From assembly GCA_021234155.1 (NCBI GenBank), contig JAJEKV010000051.1:5522698-5586697 (forward strand): a DNA stretch of 64,000 bases, in the 5' to 3' direction. Each line of letters opens with the position of its first letter. The first letter of the stretch is position 1. The notes beneath the pieces are model-generated. The model worked only from the letters and a program-made list of their open reading frames with translations. It did not search any database and had not been told where the DNA came from. Of this stretch, positions 41,600 through 53,879 are shown in pieces. Made by a program: the position numbers and the translations under genes. This DNA comes from Isoetes taiwanensis (taxonomy: Eukaryota > Streptophyta > Lycopodiopsida > Isoetales > Isoetaceae).

Positions 41600-44290
41600 T
41601 GATTTGGTGAGTTGGGCTGAATTCTTGGGGTGTTCTGAGTGTCACGAGAAAACTGCACCTTAGATCATATGTTTGATGAATTCTGGGCAGATAAGAAACA
41701 ATTCTTATGAATTAGTTGGGAGTTCTATGATAAACAAATAAAAAAAGGATTCAGTCAATCAACGATCATCTTCAGGAAGGCAAGTTGCTTGCTGCTTATG
41801 GAAGTCAGGCTTGTTTCAACAAATTAAGATCATGAATGATATTAGGCTGTGCTATTGGTTTAGTGGCTGTGTTTCCAGTTCAAGGATTATACCTTCTTCC
41901 TTTCTAGACATTCTGGTTGTCAGGTAATCTGTTTGATCTCTCATAATAACCTGGGCATTACAGTTTGATATTTTAATTTTGGGGTGGCGAATCATTTCAT
42001 GAAATCATACAAGAGTCTTGTTGGAGACTGTAATGCTTGTATAGGTCGATCTAGAACTTGAAAGTTTTATTTTAAACAAGCCACTTTTCAAAGGCAAATT
42101 TATTTACTTCCTAGACTGAGGAAAAAATATGTCTTCTAGGGTGTGGGGTTCAATTCTCCAATCCCTTTCTTTAGGTGCCTTACTGCAGCTGTTTAATCTA
42201 ACTTTCACGAACAGCATACATAATGAATGTTTGTCACTTCATAGTAAATTTTATGTTTACGGAATCAGAGCTTTCCTAATATGCACTTTCAAATGCCGAA
42301 TATAATGAAACAGATTAAGAAAATCAAGGCACTGTGTGCCTCCTATGTGGTGTAATAGAATCATCTTCTCCACATGATGGTCTAAGAGAATCATCTTCTC
42401 TACATGATGGTCAAATGGGATGCAAGGACACCATATTAGAATATATTCTACTTGTCAGCGATTCTCACATGGTTCTCCATGCTCGATCTCGTAACTTATA
42501 TCCTAATATACCATGTCGAACTACAGAAGAGAATAAATAAAAAGTATTGAGTCAACCTGCCAATAGAACTTGAAAGCTCTAGTATGCACTTGACTTGAAA
42601 GCTCTAGTATTGTAGCATTCTTAACAATTAGCTCAGCAAAATGTGACTGAATACAATTGTTGCAAACAATGCTTTGTCGTGATTACTACCATCTCGGATC
42701 ATAACATAAGCACACACTTGTACCATGATGTGGCTTCTAAGATAATAGGTTTGAAACACGAGAGTTATTTTAATGCTAAAATTTTCATATCAGTTGACAT
42801 CATTGTAGTTGACATCATTGTCTGTTGCTCAATGCTAATTTGAAGTTAGTTTGCATGTCAATTGACACCATTTGTAGGTTGTAGTGGATATAAGTTGTCA
42901 CTTTCTGTTTTCTTGCAATATTGGCCTTGTTTGGCTATCTTGCAATATTGGCCTTAGTTGGTCTTGTTCAACAAGATATGCTTGTGCATGAGCAAATGCA
43001 ACATGTATCCTTGACCCCCCAAAAAAAGGGACTAGCAAAAAGGTGCAGCAAAAGGCTTGGGCAATTTTAAGCTGGAATTCACTATGTAAAATAGAGAAGG
43101 TAGTCACATCCATTAGATATAGTTTTATTATGCTTTTGGAATGGAATTGAATTAAATAATATGATAACAAAATGTACCGAGGTCATGAAAGTGTGAAAAC
43201 AATGCAGAGTATTATCTTTATAGAGCATTGTTTTAAAAGATATACAAAGACAACTTAAATTCACATGAATGGTGTAAGAAAGGGCATGAGGGTTTATGAG
43301 ATGTGAATGAATTGAAGGGAAATTTGGTGTAACCAAATGTAATGAGAAAACAAATATAGTGGAGCATATATTGGTGACAACTAGGTGAGTTAAATGTTCA
43401 AAATAAAGAAAGCACAAGGATTTGAACCTATGCATCTAACTATCAAGCCTCTAGGCTGCCACAACTCATGATGATTTTGAAGTTAAGTATAATATTATAA
43501 TGTTCAACAGTTGACTAGAAACCACAGATTTTGTTGCAAACTGGCCACTCGACAGCAAGCGCTGCAGTGATTTGTAAGGTACGCATCTTTGCCAAAATGT
43601 AAGCACCTATTCATGAAGAACTCAAAATAGGGTTGAGGACGGATTAAAAAAGCTGGTTGGCTTTGTTAATAGAGCAAAAGCAGATTGGGCTTGGTGAGAA
43701 GGCAGAAGCGAAGGTTGCCACTTAAAAAACTCTCTAGGAGGACAAAAAATTGCATTTTAGGTCAGCAATCAGTATTTCATGGCCATTCCTCATGTGGAAT
43801 AAAAAACTATTATGGATTACAGTGCATATAAGTATATATAACTAGAGAGGATTTCCATCAAACGTTTGCGGGTTCCAAATTCACTACCTCTGCTGCAGAG
43901 CTTTCGTTAACAAAGTTTTAAGAAATTTGTTACAAGGGCAGATTCTAACCACAAAAAACTAATAAAATTGAAAGGGAAAGTAGGCAAAGACTCGGGAAAT
44001 ACTTTTATCAGGCAAACTTATTAACTCAATCTTGTAGATGCAACACCTTTTTCAATCTTTGGTGAGAGTGACCAGGATGAAAACTTGAATATCGACAGCT
44101 AGAGATATGAGGAAGCTAACAAAAAGGCAGACGAGAGAGGTGGCAACACGTGGTTTGTTTTCTATCAAACTTAAAGGAAAGGGAAAAATTCATTCCTTCC
44201 TAAATATGACTCAATGGAATTGATATTTGATTAAGTTCAGTGGCTCAACCGCAAATGACAGTATTTGCTAAACAAAACTATAACTGGTTA
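41600..44290. other. Non-coding region with short tandem duplications
   Basis: No gene recognised. Short direct duplications are visible: 30 bp at about 42360-42415 (GAATCATCTTCT), 15 bp at 42797-42826 (TTGACATCATTGTAG) and about 35 bp at 42912-42960 (CTTGCAATATTGGCCTT). A similar 27-bp one lies just upstream at about 39737-39792. Confidence 0.45.
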
Positions 44291-44700
44291 GAGGAAGGAA
44301 GGAAGGAAGGTTCTTTTATCGTCCGCGGAGGCCAATCGGCCTATGGGACCCAAATTACACGGGTGCAGCAAGCCCGTTGCTACCCGGATTAAAAACCCCC
44401 TTACGAGGGAAAAATCGTCGCAGCAACAAGCGTGCTGGCAGCTGTACAAATATACATATACACATGAATTTCCGGCACCTCAGGTAGGCGCGCGGGGACA
44501 GAGGTGAGTCCGCAGATCCAAAACCTCCTGGAGGTATGTGCCAAGGGATCGAACTGACGGCGTACTGAGTAGCTCGTGCAGTGGCAGACCAGGTCGCACC
44601 AAGAGGGCATAGCGAGCCCGAATCTGACTATAGGCTGGACAGCTATGGAAGGCAATGGGAGCAATATGCCAGCATATGAAAGCTAGGAAATTTTCTTGCC
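44291..44700. other. GC-rich island with GGAA microsatellite and repeat motif
   Basis: (GGAA)5 at about 44293 is followed by TCCGCGGAGGCCAATCGGCC and TATGGGAC, then several hundred bases of GC-rich sequence unlike the AT-rich surroundings. The GGAGGCC...GGCC hairpin motif is shared with about 3250. It may be an unclassified transposon remnant. No protein family is seen in the 87-residue minus-strand frame. Confidence 0.35.
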
Positions 44701-46354
44701 AATATAAAGAACACGTTGTAGAGGCTTCAACACGACATTCTCATTGCCATGGCCTAATCTCAGCCTTGAACGCTACTACGGTTAACACTACCAGAAAATT
44801 TTTGTCTGCAAAGAATTACAGATTGGAATACGAAAAATAGTAGATGTTAAGTATTCTTCGTCTTAGACAAATAAAATGGAAAATAAAACACATCCAGAAT
44901 AGGACCATCCAACATAGGTTTCTTCTTTCTTGCTTTGAGTAGTTCATAGCCAACTAAACTCAAGAATCACGCCTTAAAAAGTGGTGTAACTTGATGCCTT
45001 TAAAAGCTTGTAGAGGTATCTCTATAAGTGCATGAGGTATTACTAATCTTGTTGCCTTTTGCATGCCTCTATTAATCGTGCTTAAACTCAAACATTGGAA
45101 CCGTGTAAAATAGCTGTGAATCTCTTGGAAAACATGCATTTGCAACGTAATGGAGGAAGAACAATGAGATGGGAGAGATAGTGGGGAAAGCCTTAAAGGA
45201 ACAGTGAGATAGTGAGGAAAATTCAACATTGCAGCTAGGGCGGGAAATGGACAAGGGGCCAAGAAACATTGCTCTCAGACTATCCCGAAAAGCCATGCGG
45301 ATTTGAAAAGAAAAGGGACTGGCAGGAAAACATAATATTAAGAGCATCATAACACATTTATGAGAAACCCTGAAGTCTCTATCCAAGGACTACGGCAGCG
45401 GTTGGAAGGCCATAAATTTCCAAAAAGAAACATAAAAATAAAAAAATACACATAATAATGAGATCCAAAAGAAGCATAGATTGCCACAATAAATAAGGTA
45501 CTATAAGCTGATCCATCATCATATGTATTGTTGTAAGAGATATAACCTATTATCTTCAGCAAAAGATGACAAATTTCATACTTCAAATGGAATGCAAAAT
45601 GTTCAAACATGTTCCAAGCCAGGCCTATGGATTTAATGTAGTAAGTTAGAACATGTGCCACTCATGATTGATAGCTGTTGCAGAGAGTAAAGAAGCAAAA
45701 TAAGTTGGTGGTCTTAAAGCAACAAAGACAAAGGAGCTCATTTGATTCTGAAGGGCTCTACGAATGCCAGTTCTTTAGAGCCACTTTTCTACTATAAAGA
45801 GCAATATCAAAGCATAAAATGAAGGGCCTTTATGGAAACACATAGCTATCCATGATCAAAGGATTCCTGCACCACTTTGTCTTGGGAAAAAATTGTTGCT
45901 CTATGAATCAGGCTGCCTGTTATCAATAAAAATTTCTTGCTTATTTAGAGTATTTATATCATGCACCATGCATTGTCACTTTCAAGGCTCAAATCGGCCA
46001 AAAATGTATTGACTAACTCCTTCCCACTATTGCACATCCATTTTTGGTTTGAACAGAATGAGCACAAAATATTAATATGAGACTGTTTATAGCTAAGGCC
46101 AGCATTCAAACACAAGGAAGATCTATACAAAGATTATTTGAAAAGTCCATTAACCTATCCCGGTACCATGGACTACTATGGATATGCATGTAAATCAGTG
46201 GCAATGGAAATCCAGGGTCAAAGCCGTAGCAAGGAAAATACATAGACAAATATGGTTAGGGGAATTTGGCAAGTTGCACAATATGGAAAAGCATTTTGGG
46301 GTTAGGGTGATGTTGAAACTCAGCCTACCTACTAGTAGTTAAAAAGAGGAGAGG
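44701..46354. other. Non-coding region
   Basis: AT-rich sequence with scattered short frames on the minus strand, none recognisable. No terminal repeats were noticed. Confidence 0.4.
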
Positions 46355-46760
46355 ACAACACTTCTAGTATTATATGACACCTGACACAACCATAATAGCA
46401 CTTCTAATATTATATACTACATGACACAACCATGATATATAGCAACAAGTAGTATATGGCACATGACATAACCATGATGTACAACGACACTTATGACACG
46501 TGACAATGACAAGTGACACAACCATGATATATAGCAATGCTTGTAGTAGTATATGACATACGGCAATAACACATGACACAACCATGACATATAGCAATAC
46601 TTCTAAATATTATATGTTACGTGGCACGATCATGTTATCAAAATGGCACACTTGGAAAGCAAGACATATAAAAGTAACTACTAGTGTTGTATGACATGTG
46701 ACACAATTATAGCAATACTTCTATGACAAGTGAGACTAATGGCATGCCAAATATAACATT
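46355..46760. repeat. Minisatellite, degenerate units of about 45-65 bp
   Basis: At least six units share TATATGACA-like and GACACAACCATGATATATAGCA phrases, with variable-length AGTATTATAT spacers. The unit boundaries drift, and copies diverge toward the right end (46640-46760). Confidence 0.8.
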
Positions 46761-47139
46761 TGATATATGTCATAAGTTTCTCAATACAGAAGACATGAAA
46801 ATGAGTAGCAATATATGACATAAGGCATTCCACATTTTTAGATTATATAATTGGAGTGAGATGCATTTGTTGTTTGTTATATAAAATATGACAGGTGCAT
46901 TTAGTGTTAGTTTTATTGCATCTAGTAGCTTCAAATTGTGCTTAAGGTTCAAAACTTTCTATTGCGCATCTTTGCTAGTTTTTTTTTATGGAAGAAAAGT
47001 CTAATACATTAAAAATTATAAACATGAGGAAAAGACGCAAACGAAGCTGAGCTTCAAATCAGGGTTCATTCCGTAGGGAACTTGACGTCCGAGAAAATTG
47101 TCGACCAACTTCTCTGTTGATCTAATGAAAGCTGAACGG

Positions 47140-47679
47140 CAATGAAGGTTAGGCCGGGGACGAATGGATAATAGCAGAATGAATGTAATCGCTTTTTAAG
47201 CTTAGACTTTCAGTGATTATCTGCCATTGTTACTTATATTGTGAAATGAAAAGATGAAGATTAGAATGGAGATGAATGAATAATGCCGGAATGAATGAAA
47301 TCGCGTGAAAAATCAAGTTTAAAGTTAGAGTTTCAGTGATTTTCTGCCATTGTTACTTAGGTTGCAGAATGAAGAGAATTGGAAGCTTTAGGCATTTATA
47401 CAACTTGCAGTAAGGACTTATATAGGTTAACAGCAAACTTCATGATGCAAACTCGCCGGTTAGTTTTCCTCATTCGCCCCTTCCCTGCGTGGGGCTTTAT
47501 GCCAAATAACAGCAGAAAATGCCCGGCACAGCCTGCAAGTTATGTCTTCTGGTCATGTCTAAGGAGCACATAGCATGTTGTAGGAAATGCTATACAGAAA
47601 ATGCCCAGCACAACCTGTAAGTTATATCTTATGGTCATGTCTAAGGAGCACATTGCATATTGTAGGAAATGTTATACAG
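47140..47679. repeat. Two tandem duplications (about 125 bp, and 82 bp)
   Basis: First: TTTCAGTGAT...CTGCCATTGTTACTTA with AGAATGAATG(T/A)AATCGC occurs at about 47165-47240 and 47290-47365. Second: CAGAAAATGCCC(G/A)GCACA at 47513 and 47595 with an 82-bp period, including GGTCATGTCTAAGGAGCACA in both. Confidence 0.85.
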
Positions 47680-48800
47680 TCTGGCCCTGATACATGGGCA
47701 TTGGATGAGCTACATAGTTTTGACATTCTCCCCTTCTTGGGCCGTGTGCTTAATGTTTAGCGAGCATCTACCTATATCCCCTCTGTATTGTCAGTTAAGG
47801 TTAGGTCCTCATGTTTTGCTAATGGTTTGCCATGGTGATTGCAACGTGCGAAAGCCTGTCTATGGCCTTGCACCAGCCTATGGCTTCTATTTGAGCTCAC
47901 CCTGAATTTTGCAACTTTACAAGGGATTATTTTGTCACACTCATCTTGTGACAAATAATAGTACATCCCTTGTAATCACTATGGCCAAACTAGCCACTGC
48001 TCTCTTCCTATCCCATTTGCAATGTATTTTCCTAATTACTAAACTCGTTTGACTATTGCATAGCTTTTTCTCTGTGATTTCTCCCCATCTCGTCCTTTCC
48101 ATATTTAGCCTTAGACTCTATTTTCAGATCTGGAACATTACCTTACATTGCAGACTCATAATACATTAATGGTTCTGGATACCTTTGTGACACTGACCTT
48201 TAAATGTCATTGTCAACTAACTTCCCCTCTGTCATGACATGTACACTTGGACCTCTATTGCATACATGGAACCCTAGCAGATCCTGTACAAGGCTTTAGA
48301 AAATATGCAAAATAGGGTATATTTCTATATCTCTTGGTATTCTCTTTGCTTGCATAATAGAAACAGAAAACACACGTGTTGAGAACTATGTTACATTCTT
48401 ACAGAACATAGAGACTCTTAAAACTAGTCATGGTCTCCATTCTGACATTAGGTATGCAAAACCATGTAGTATTGACATCATCTTTCTACTTGAATCACTT
48501 CAGATTGTAGGTACAAGAGGTAGCTCAGGGCATTACATACAATATAAATCGTGGAGGCTTGAGATATTACAGGACTTGATGTTTGGCCTTGATAAATTAT
48601 ACCATTTTCAAGCTCCTTGCAGGGACGGTTCTATCTATATTGTAGTTGTAACCCAATGGGTGGTATTGGTACTGTGACAGAAGTCGACATTCATGACTAT
48701 GACAAAAGTTGGTCTTATTTGCAGCAGAAGAGAGAAGGAAAAACACTGTTTTTGTAGCATTGAAGGCAGGGATCGTTGAATAAGGCACATATTATTTTAG

Positions 48801-48950
48801 CAGATGCCTTGTGAATATTTAGACTCATATCTCAAAAGCTTTAGAAGATGCTCAGCTTGTATTTGATGTAATCATACAGATGCCTTGTGAAGATGTAGGC
48901 TCATATTTCGAAAGAGTTTAGAAGATGCTCAACTTATATTTGATGTAATG
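48801..48950. repeat. Tandem duplication, 76-bp period
   Basis: CAGATGCCTTGTGAA starts at 48801 and 48877. Both copies run through TTTAGAAGATGCTCA and TATTTGATGTAAT. Confidence 0.88.
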
Positions 48951-50115
48951 ACTTTGGTGGAGTTATTGCAATTGATTTTGCAAACGACTTGTTGAAAAAC
49001 CAAAAGATCAAATGTGTTTTGGAATTGTTGACTCGATTGTGTCAAGACACCCAGTTGAAATAGCATAAAATGCTGCATAAACATTTCACTGCCTTTTCTC
49101 TACATATGTAATATATATTTGTTAATTTTTTTTTTTTTTGTTCCTGTAATATATATTTTGCTAATTTTCTGGGCTGTAAGCTATATTGCACATGTGCTGC
49201 CACGTTTTTCAGCACAACCATCCATATCTTCTTCTGGCTGCCACTATTGGAGCTTCACCCACCGCAATCCATTCCTTTTGATTCTTCTCCATTCCAAAGA
49301 CCACAATGTGGATCCGTCTGAAATTCTCGATTCTTTTACTGCATCAAAGGCAACTGCTCCAAAACATCATTTTGCCAGATTTTAACGTTCCTTTGAAGCA
49401 ATAAGAGGCTGCGAAATAGTAGTGGAAAGAAAGAATAATGTTGTTATGGTGTATGATGTGCGGTCGCGCACCAATAAATTAATGAAGTTAAAATTTAGTG
49501 AAAGAATAGATCAATATGCTTAATTGTTACATATCCGCATAGTGGTTGGCAGAAAGAGAACTTCATGATGTGGATTTCACTAGGAGATATCAATGTAGAG
49601 ATAATTGTCAAAGTTTCTCTAATTATAAATACATTAAAATAATTGTAAATTCTTTCTACTTTATCTTTTCTTTTTAATAATCTTTGCATCATTTCTTTAT
49701 GCAAGAATCATATCCATTTTTGTTCTTTCTAAGCCACATGAGTTACAAAATTGCATGGATGTCCTTACCATAGAAGGCTTTTGAGTATCATGAATCAACA
49801 GCAAATGAACGAAAGCAACATGTGTGAAAATATTTATTGTGCTTCCAGCAGTTGCAAAATCACAAAAAGCAAGTTGGATAATCTTGTACAAGGGAAGTTG
49901 TCCTTGGAACTTCGAGACGATGACCAGACTCCGTCATTTGATCTTGCATGTACATTCCACAAACAAAATCAAGAGATTTATATTCACGGCTATTACACTA
50001 CAAGGAGACAATTTCAAGAAATGATATCCTCTCCTTTCTCCCTCTTCCCATCCTTCTCTCTAGCTGCTTCCCATCCTTCTCTCTCTAGCACCTTTGGTCA
50101 CTCTCTCTCTGGAAT
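48951..50115. other. Non-coding region before the second LINE
   Basis: A T-run (49127-49139) and scattered frames. No gene family is recognised. CT-rich sequence (CTCTCTAGCTGC) leads into the tandem repeats at 50116. Confidence 0.4.
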
Positions 50116-50450
50116 TAGGGTTTTACCTACGCTCTCTCGCTAGGGTTTTGCTTCTAGAGTCTAAATTATTGTGCATTTCGAGTCTCCATTTTGGATTCTA
50201 AGCGTCCAAAACGTCCTTTGAGCAACACTTCTCTCTTGCCTATTCTCTCACTAGGTTTTGCTTTTAAGGTCCAAATCGTTATTGAAACGACGTTTTGAGT
50301 CCCCGTTTTGGATTCTGAGCGTCCAAAACGTCCTTTGAGCAACACTTCTTTCTTGCCTACTCTCTCACTAGGGTTTTGCTTTCAGGGCCCAAATTGTTGT
50401 GCAAACGACTTTTTTGAATCCCCATTCTAGTCATTTGAGCAACACCTCCG
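50116..50450 (+). repeat. Tandem repeats of 111-117 bp upstream of the second LINE
   Basis: TAGGGTTTTGCTT-type starts occur at 50141, 50252 and 50369, each followed by GGATTCT(A/G)AGCGTCCAAAACG or a decayed version and TTTGAGCAACAC. A partial unit precedes at 50116. The arrangement resembles the monomer repeats found in the 5' UTR of some L1 elements, but promoter activity is only inferred. Confidence 0.75.
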
Positions 50451-50740
50451 CTTTCCCCTGATCTCTACCTGGACCTTATCTTGCACACCCCAAACGACCA
50501 TGATCACTTATGTAGCCCCCTATCACGATCCCAATTTGGATGGAGACACCCATCAAACCACAATCCAATCCCAGAGACACACCCCCCCAAAAAAAAAAAA
50601 AACAACCCAGACCCAGCCTCATGCCTAGGCACACCCACAACCTAACGACCCCTCGCATGCCGAGCTCTCCTGGGAAGACCAAGGGGAGGGGCCACCACAA
50701 AATGACCTAGACCAGATAGGAAAGGCAAGGGAGAAGCCTC

Positions 50741-52141
50741 TTCCATGAGAAGGGAGGCACGAGAGAAGGCTCAATCAACAAAGTCGGTTAGGCAGGCAGT
50801 TGACTGCTGCTTAGGTACGACAGAAAACCAAGCATCAACAGAGGCCTGGAAAGAACTCGAGGCAAGAATTGAGAATAACAATACCCGAATTGCAGACTTG
50901 ATAGAAGAGGTGCAGACTCAGTACCCCAGGTGCTCAGGAGGCAATTGCCAATAGAGAAACAACCAATTGCAGAGATAAAAGTGCTAAACGCAGCAAATGG
51001 AATGCAACATTTGCTTGGTGCACTTTGAGAGGCAACAGGACAAGCAGGGTCTTACTGACCTCATGCTCACGTGGGCTCCCTATCCACCACCATGGAAGCC
51101 ATAATACAGGACATGCAATATGCTGAACAGGAGACGATGGCAACATCTCCCACCTTCGATCAAAAACTGAGGAGGTCGCTACCATGCTGCGAAGGGTCCA
51201 GGTCGCCTTTGAAGAATGCTAGTTACAAGTAAGAGCCCTTCAGAGTAAGATCGAGACACGGGAAGTGGCCTCATTGGGACTGAACCTTGCGCTAGACTCT
51301 CGCCTACAGAAACTGGAGCACAACCTTGTTGCACGAGATCGGGAGGTGCGGGAGGTGCGGGCAGCCGCCGCCCAACAAAGCAAGGGCCTCCATGCAGAGG
51401 CCCATGAGCAACAAGGCATGAATTGACAAGGCAGCAACAATTCTAGCAGAGTTGAGCTCCAAACTTTAGGAAGGAGAGGCCATTTTATAGGCCACGACAG
51501 TCCCACACATCCAAAAAGTCTACATGGCATTAGCCCGGGGATGTCACATAGTTTAAGGCGTATATACCATGTGTGTGAAAGGGGTGGGTTTTTTTTACCC
51601 TAAACCGTATCTATAAATATGGATAGGGGCTTGGCTAGGGGGTTTTCTGGGGGGAATCCAGTGTAATATGTATACGGGAAGGGGCATTTAGAAGGTTGGA
51701 CAAGGCGTATACGGAGGGTTTTTTGCTGACCCCATTAACGCACGTGGCGTATCACCTTTATAGTAGGTGAAACCCCTGGGGGCATTATCCAGGTCGCCAA
51801 GCCGTCCCATGCCACCATAGCCCTAATGCAGGCCATAGCCTACACCTCGCCAATTGCAGACAGCACTTGCCATGCTTGTCAGCATTGACTCGACGATGGG
51901 AGAACTCCAGGAGCTGGGACGTAGAAGTTATAATGTGGTGATACGCGAGCTAACAAACGAAACGAGGGAGGACCTCATCAACCGGCTCCAGACGTTGATC
52001 CTCACTCAAGTGGCATTCCATATGCCCGTGCACATTGTTAAGGCAAGCCTCCATGGTGCCCAGCGTCCTGATCGCCCTGGGGTGGTCATATTCACGGTCA
52101 ATGCGCAAGTGCAAAAAACTATCCTGCGTCAGGGCAAGTAG
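50741..52141 (+). pseudogene. ORF1 of a second LINE type (coiled coil plus L1-like C-terminal domain)
   Basis: Broken frames carry, in order: a helical N-part (STEAWKELEARIENNNTRIA, DLIEEVQTQ) at 50745-50954; heptad-rich LQSKIETREVASLGLNLALD and LQKLEHNLVARDREVREVRA near 51240-51370; and, from 51914, YNVVIRELTNETREDLINRL with RPDRPGVVIFTVNAQVQKTI and LRQGK, followed after a stop by LNGTTLYVD. The last part looks like the RRM/C-terminal region of L1 ORF1 proteins, not the zinc-knuckle ORF1 of the LINE at 5.6-13.7 kb. A promoter-like, possibly foreign, segment with TATAAATATGG lies at 51540-51780. Confidence 0.5.
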
Positions 52142-52429
52142 TTGAATGGGACCACCCTATATGTTGACTGAGATCTAACTTTAGCACAACTCGAAGACCG
52201 TAGCACGAGTTGGCCAAAGTTAAGCGCGTCTTCAGACAAGGGAGACTGCAGGACTGATCTGGGGCAAGATGCAGATCCTCTGGCTTTTAAATGGTGCTGC
52301 AAATGCTTCGAACCCTCGGGGCCCTTTTGTTGAGGCCCTAGCCACTCCTGACCATGTTCCTGCTTCGTCTGCTATAGCTGCACCCCCTGCTCTGGTTGAC
52401 TCACTTGTCGCTGCACGGATGCCATGCCT

Positions 52430-52990
52430 CTACATGATCTCCTGGAATTGTCGGGGCTTTCCATGGCAGAAGGGAGATCGTCTCAACTCGGTTGCCGTAG
52501 ATGTAGACCTCATCTTCCTCATGGAAACATGGGATCATGCAAGACACAGGCTACCCAACTTGCCAGGATATCAGCGCTACCCAGTCATCAATAACTGCAC
52601 AGAAAAGCGGGGATACGGGAGGTCGCTACTACAGGATAGCCCTGGTACAATCAATCTTCCTGTGCAAGAAGGACATGTGCAACTGGTACCTATGGGTGCA
52701 TGGCAGCCCTCTCTTTATGGCGGCCTGCTACTTTCCACAAACTGAGAGCAACTTCTATCACACCACTCAGATGTGGATAGGCTGGACCTCTATGTTGATC
52801 TATATGATGATATAGAGTAGCACAAGCACTTGGGCAGTGTCATACTCCTTAAAAACTTCAATGCACGCATGGGAGTAGAACAGCCCATGAGCTTTGACCC
52901 ATTGATAGATGATGTATTGCCGTTGCGCCTTGTAGAAGAAGCTCAGCCATGGGGTTATCATATGCCAATCAGATTATGTGCTTGGTAGAC
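52430..52990 (+). pseudogene. Endonuclease (EEP) domain remnant of the second LINE
   Basis: Reads MISWNCRGFPWQKGDRLNSV, DLIFLMETWDH and LPNLPGYQRYP, the opening of a LINE apurinic-type endonuclease (N and E positions legible). After a frameshift it reads MCNWYLWVHGSPLFMAACYF, and then LLKNFNARMGVEQ, corresponding to the GDFNAR box. Homology fades near 52950, and no reverse transcriptase was found downstream, so the element is 3' truncated or replaced. Confidence 0.65.
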
Positions 52991-53198
52991 AATTACTTTT
53001 GCTTTGTGGTATCTTTGACCTTATAATTTGCTGCCACGTCCTTTGACCCATCAATTCACCGTCAAGCAAGTTTTTGTGCTGCTCTTAAGTGCCTTCTCCA
53101 ATGTTCGATTACTCGATGCCACGCAGCAATTCTGCAGCTTCCCAAACAACGGAGAAGGGCCACCGGTCTACTGCCCACACCACCCACGACCGATGGGA

Positions 53199-53766
53199 TT
53201 AGTCTCCCAGAGACTAACCAGGAAGTTCAGCTTCCTCTTGATTCTGGCAACTAGAATCGAATAATCATTTGCACACAAGGGTTGACGAATTATCTTCCTG
53301 AGATAATTCTTTGGATGCAGTTATGATCCTGGCAATCAATACCGGTTCTGCAATTCAATGCAAGCAATGCCTTTGTATTCCAAATACAAGCAAAGTTTTT
53401 GCAATAATCAAAGCAACACAAGAAATTATCGGAGAGAGATTCTTCCGATTCTTTCCACAACCACCCAGTGGTGTAGCAAAGAGCCAGAACCTACTCTAAT
53501 GGGTCGGATTTGAGTTGTAGGGCTTTGGATAAGCAAAGGTAATTCAACCTGCACAAGCACAAAAGAATTACAAAGCTTTGTCAATCCGTGGGTCTCTCAA
53601 AAGCATCTCCTCTGGCTTTAAATCGGAGCGATTATTGCTCTGGCATGCACTATATATCAGTTTCGATCACATCCACGTGTCTCTCATGCCCTGGCATGTG
53701 ATCCCTGAGAGAAATTCGGCCTGCTACCGTTTGCACAGCCTCATATCAGAAAAGCTTCGAGCTTTT
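53199..53766 (+). repeat. Hairpin-rich segment: at least eight short perfect stem-loops
   Basis: Stems with positions: TTAGTCT, loop CCCAG, 53199-53217; AGGAAG, loop TTCAG, 53220-53236; GATTCT, loop GGCAACT, 53240-53258; GAATTATCT, loop TCCTG, 53287-53309; TTGTAT, loop TCCAA, 53373-53389; ATCGGA, 10-nt loop, 53428-53449; CATGC, 4-nt loop, 53685-53698; AAAAGC, loop TTCGA, 53750-53766. Five of eight have 5-nt loops, the same geometry as the array at 31471. Stem sequences are all different. No ORF or known RNA family is recognised. Confidence 0.7.
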
Positions 53767-53879
53767 TTAAGCCATTTCCTTATTGGCCTATTCGAACCAA
53801 TACCAAAGTGCCATGTGACCCCCCTTTTAACATTAATATTAATGTCCAAAGAACCATAGCTAATGTTTTATTCATAGAC

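Noticed and set aside
46355-46760. CRISPR-like repeat array
   Set aside because: Unit length and spacing vary, spacers are repeats themselves and the genome is a plant; it is a minisatellite.
51240-51530. 96-residue minus-strand Cys/Trp/Ser-rich ORF
   Set aside because: A shadow of the plus-strand coiled-coil frame of the second LINE.
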